From assembly GCA_024278155.1 (NCBI GenBank), contig JAJRTT010000479.1:1-7494 (forward strand): a DNA stretch of 7,494 bases, in the 5' to 3' direction. Shown here one piece after another: positions 5,652-7,494 of the stretch. The notes under the pieces were generated by a model. It saw only the letters and a program-made list of their open reading frames with translations. It ran no database searches and was not told where the DNA came from. The position numbers were made by a program, and so were the translations under genes. The stretch's first letter is position 1. The number at the start of each line of letters is the position of its first letter. Source of the stretch: Bacteroidota bacterium (GTDB lineage Bacteria; Bacteroidota; Bacteroidia; Bacteroidales; JAADJA01).

Positions 5652-6632
5652 TTATAATTTGAATTTAAAAAGCAGTCCGTTCTGAGCAGTAATCCAAACA
5701 AGCCCATCCATGGACGAAAAGACGGATAAAAGGTTTTTATCGGTAAAGGAAGAAACTTCGTTCCAATCATCGCCCCCATTTTTTGTAACGAGGGCAACCC
5801 CATTGTTCCCGACGATGATACCATTTATTGCATCCATGAACGTAATATCATTGAAATGGAGCCGCTTTCCAACAAAATTTGTCCGGTGGATTTTTTCCCA
5901 GGAGTCGCCACCATCAGTTGTTTTGTAAATCCCTCCATTGTACCCGCAAGCAAACCCGGTATTGTCATCGATAAAGTGCATGGCCGTGTAAAAATCACCT
6001 TTGATATCAATGGGCTGGTAGCTTTTCCCGCCATCGGCGGTTTTGTCCATTGCACCGTACCCACAAAAAATCCCTTCGTCATATGTTTTAAAATGACTAT
6101 CCGATAATTCATTTTCAAACAAATCAAAATACCACCACCAGCCCCGGTTCCTTGTCCTGAAAACAAGGCCTTTTGCAAATTCCCCGCCGCCGGTCACATA
6201 AACCATGCTGTCGTTTACAATCTCAACATGGTTCAGGGGCATAATATAATTAGGTGCAGGTATCCATGGGTATTCCATCTTAAACCAGGAATTTCCCCCA
6301 TCTTCAGTTTTGAGGATCAGGATACTGTCGCCACAGGCATAGCCAATTTCCATGTTTAGAAATGAAATATCCTTCAGGAGCTTGTCAGAGGAATAAACTT
6401 CTTCCCATGAATCCCCACCATCAGTTGTTTTGAAAATATACCCGGATTCGCTTTTTGTACCGCCACACACAAAGCCGTTTTGCCCATCAAGGAAATGTGC
6501 GGAAAAAAGGTCGGTCTTTAAGGGGAAGGGAACAGTTTCAACAGAAATTTCTGTCGTGTCTTTTTTACAGGACATGAAAAAGAACAGGGCAATAACAATT
6601 CCGAGCTGATATGTTTTTCTTTGGATTTTCAT
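5652..6632 (-). CDS. Lipoprotein with Asp-box (BNR/Ycf48-like) beta-propeller
   Basis: A 326-residue exported lipoprotein. After MKIQRK comes a hydrophobic stretch (TYQLGIVIALFFF) ending in the lipobox FMSC with lipidated Cys22, then KKD, which could favour surface export as in other Bacteroidota lipoproteins (inferred). The body carries repeated Asp-box motifs: TDGGDSW (70-76), EDGGNSW (110-116), ADGGKSY (199-205), TDGGDSW (239-245) and a weaker NGGDDW (285-290). Each is preceded by a strand such as IFKT or IYKT. A degenerate copy sits near 160-166. This pattern is that of sialidase-type or Ycf48/Hcf136-like propellers. No catalytic sialidase residues are evident, so a binding or structural role is more likely; the ligand is unknown. 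I chose the ATG at 6630-6632 over an in-frame TTG at 6645-6647, which lies in the -7 promoter element. The gene is monocistronic and convergent with the outer-membrane protein gene. Confidence 0.85.
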   Translation of the reverse strand: MKIQRKTYQLGIVIALFFFMSCKKDTTEISVETVPFPLKTDLFSAHFLDGQNGFVCGGTKSESGYIFKTTDGGDSWEEVYSSDKLLKDISFLNMEIGYACGDSILILKTEDGGNSWFKMEYPWIPAPNYIMPLNHVEIVNDSMVYVTGGGEFAKGLVFRTRNRGWWWYFDLFENELSDSHFKTYDEGIFCGYGAMDKTADGGKSYQPIDIKGDFYTAMHFIDDNTGFACGYNGGIYKTTDGGDSWEKIHRTNFVGKRLHFNDITFMDAINGIIVGNNGVALVTKNGGDDWNEVSSFTDKNLLSVFSSMDGLVWITAQNGLLFKFKL

Positions 6633-6644
6633 AAAACCAGTCCG

Positions 6645-6674
6645 CAAAACTACAAAATACAGGGTGAAAACAAA
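6645..6674 (-). promoter_or_regulatory. Bacteroidota-type promoter of the lipoprotein gene
   Basis: On the minus strand, TTTG (6671-6674) is followed after 18 nt by TAGTTTTG (6645-6652), an exact match to the -7 TAnnTTTG consensus with near-ideal spacing. Transcription would start a few nt upstream of the ATG at 6632, which supports that start. The -33 element overlaps the end of the terminator lying just upstream. Confidence 0.7.
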
Positions 6675-6707
6675 AAAGCACCCCAGCTATTAAAAGAGTG
6701 CTTTTTT
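6672..6707 (-). terminator. Intrinsic (possibly bidirectional) terminator
   Basis: AAAAAAGCAC (6672-6681) is the reverse complement of GTGCTTTTTT (6698-6707), with a 16-nt loop. On either strand a GCAC/GTGC stem runs into a T-run. It lies 40 nt past the stop of the small minus-strand ORF at 6748-6897 and would end its transcript before the lipoprotein promoter. On the plus strand no upstream gene needs it. Confidence 0.6.
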
Positions 6708-6747
6708 TGAAGAAGACTTATTATCTGGTTCACATCATTATGTGCAA

Positions 6748-6897
6748 TCAAGGGAGCAACGTGAGTTTTACCACGTTTTCGGTAGCAATCAAAAGAAGGA
6801 AAAAAACAATGACAAGAAAAAGCAAAGTGATATTTGGATTCAATTTTAAAATCGGGAATTTGGCCTTTTCAATAAACAGGGTCATCAGATTTTTCAT
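6748..6897 (-). CDS. Small one-helix membrane protein, 49 residues
   Basis: I do not recognise this protein. The ATG at 6895-6897 opens a frame that ends at TGA (6748-6750). It encodes a short basic/amphipathic N-terminus (MKNLMTLFIEKAKFPILKLN), a strongly hydrophobic helix (about residues 23-39, ITLLFLVIVFFLLLIAT), and a short tail ending TLLP. The Lys-rich end before the helix predicts an N-in orientation. Support is the clear transmembrane design, the ATG start, and a terminator 40 nt after the stop on the same strand. Against it: AT-rich DNA often yields hydrophobic short frames, and no clear promoter is visible upstream. An 82-codon plus-strand frame covers the same bases but crosses the terminator and looks like noise. 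Role unknown; possibly a small membrane regulator or leader. Confidence 0.45.
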   Translation of the reverse strand: MKNLMTLFIEKAKFPILKLNPNITLLFLVIVFFLLLIATENVVKLTLLP

Positions 6898-7049
6898 TGG
6901 GCAATTAATGTTTCTTTATAAATTCTTTTCGGTAAGATGGGGATAAATTCGTTTTGGTTGCGCGGCCATAAACTTTTTTTGAAATTATTAAATAAATGAA
7001 AACGCAACCCTTTCTTTTTTATTCCCATCTACTAAATAACCTTTTAAAT

Positions 7050-7130
7050 ATGGTGATACAATTTTTTTGTACATTAGTGGTTTTTCTCTTGATAATGTTT
7101 TTTGAGGTAAGAACCAGTGGACAAAAGTGA
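7050..7130 (+). CDS. Possible 26-residue leader peptide overlapping the sigma-factor start
   Basis: ATG (7050-7052) starts a 26-codon frame ending at TGA (7128-7130). It overlaps the GTG start of the sigma-factor gene by 14 nt in another frame. The product (MVIQFFCTLVVFLLIMFFEV and six more residues) is almost wholly hydrophobic. Translation through it could couple to, or block, initiation of the sigma gene. The run of T-rich codons could also be chance, and I see no ribosome-binding feature. The 152 bases between this frame and the small ORF at 6748-6897 contain no gene I can support, only an inverted repeat (GGTTGCG at 6956-6962, CGCAACC at 7003-7009). Confidence 0.2.
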   Translation: MVIQFFCTLVVFLLIMFFEVRTSGQK

Positions 7131-7494
7131 ACTCGGTGACATATTAAAAGGTTGCGTGGCTGGAAAAAGGAAGGCGCAGGCCCGTTTGTTCGAAGCTTTT
7201 TCGGAGGATATGTTCGGGGTATGTATGTATTACTCCAAAGACCGTACTGATGCCGAGGACACTTTGCACGAGGGCTTCATGAAAGTGTTTCAAAATATCA
7301 AGCAGTATGGCGCAAAGGGTTCTTTTGCGGGCTGGGTTAGGCGCATCATGGTGAACACGGCCCTTGAGAAGTTTAGGAAAAAGCAGCAAATGTATGCCCT
7401 GGGCGATGAGTTTGAGTGTTATGAAGATATTGACACAGCAAACGTAATCAACGATATTTCGGCCCAGGATTTAATTCATTTGATAAGGGAGTTG
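7117..7494 (+). CDS. ECF-type RNA polymerase sigma-70 factor, 5' part only
   Basis: The first 126 codons of a sigma factor of the extracytoplasmic-function group, cut by the right edge. It would direct RNA polymerase to a set of promoters, usually in response to envelope signals. Region 2 is clear: ARLFEAFSEDMFGVCMYYS (22-40), the core-binding helix DAEDTLHEGFMKVFQNI (45-61), and the -10-reading helix GSFAGWVRRIMVNTALEKFR (68-87). A linker (about 88-113) leads to NDISAQDLIHLIREL, the beginning of region 4. The start is GTG at 7117-7119: a TAA lies in frame three codons upstream, and the first ATG (codon 32) would cut into region 2. No anti-sigma gene is visible, but it could lie beyond the edge. 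No convincing promoter seen; a short hydrophobic leader frame overlaps the start. Confidence 0.9.
   Translation, partial: MDKSELGDILKGCVAGKRKAQARLFEAFSEDMFGVCMYYSKDRTDAEDTLHEGFMKVFQNIKQYGAKGSFAGWVRRIMVNTALEKFRKKQQMYALGDEFECYEDIDTANVINDISAQDLIHLIREL

Noticed and set aside
5597..5824. 75-codon minus-strand frame ending in AYAEASA
   Set aside because: It overlaps the lipoprotein gene in another frame, and its end comes from the palindromic repeat in the spacer.
6698..6946. 82-codon plus-strand frame
   Set aside because: It starts within the right arm of the terminator, has a very basic and irregular composition, and covers a better minus-strand frame with a clear transmembrane helix.
7144..7389. 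81-codon minus-strand frame
   Set aside because: It is fully antisense to the well-supported sigma-factor region 2.
1..7494. CRISPR array, tRNA/rRNA gene, insertion sequence or prophage
   Set aside because: No regularly spaced repeats, cloverleaf, ribosomal RNA segment, transposase or phage protein motif is seen on either strand.

Overview
The window looks like chromosomal DNA from a member of the Bacteroidota. Three things suggest this: start codons lack Shine-Dalgarno sequences, two promoters fit the -33 TTTG / -7 TAnnTTTG pattern of that phylum, and the proteins are of Bacteroidota type (ECF sigma factor, SCP2-type thiolase, short-tailed lipoprotein, PagL-like outer-membrane barrel). The genus cannot be told from the sequence.

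Left part (1-3963, minus strand): a fatty-acyl-CoA beta-oxidation (or short-chain acyl-CoA) operon read from right to left. It encodes an enoyl-CoA hydratase (crotonase), then a UPF0175 antitoxin and DUF3368 PIN-domain toxin pair, then a 3-hydroxyacyl-CoA dehydrogenase, then a thiolase that runs off the left edge. Together the three enzymes would hydrate an enoyl-CoA, oxidise the 3-hydroxyacyl-CoA and cleave the 3-ketoacyl-CoA. The AT-rich toxin-antitoxin pair sits inside this operon in the same orientation. The thiolase frame carries an in-frame TAA between its catalytic Cys and catalytic His, and the frame stays open and conserved beyond it.

Middle (3964-5267): a divergent promoter region with a perfect 24-bp palindrome, directly upstream of a candidate crotonase promoter. 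On the plus strand a PagL/acyloxyacyl-hydrolase-like outer-membrane protein follows, started at TTG.

Right part (5268-7494): a 384-bp convergent spacer full of short inverted and direct repeats; a minus-strand lipoprotein with Asp-box (BNR) repeats and a clear phylum-type promoter; an intrinsic terminator; a small minus-strand ORF encoding a one-helix membrane peptide of 49 residues; a short leader-like ORF; and the first 126 codons of a plus-strand ECF sigma factor, cut by the right edge.

I see no CRISPR array, tRNA, rRNA, transposase or phage gene. The most useful leads are the palindrome, the interrupted thiolase, the toxin-antitoxin pair inside the operon and the unannotated small membrane ORF.
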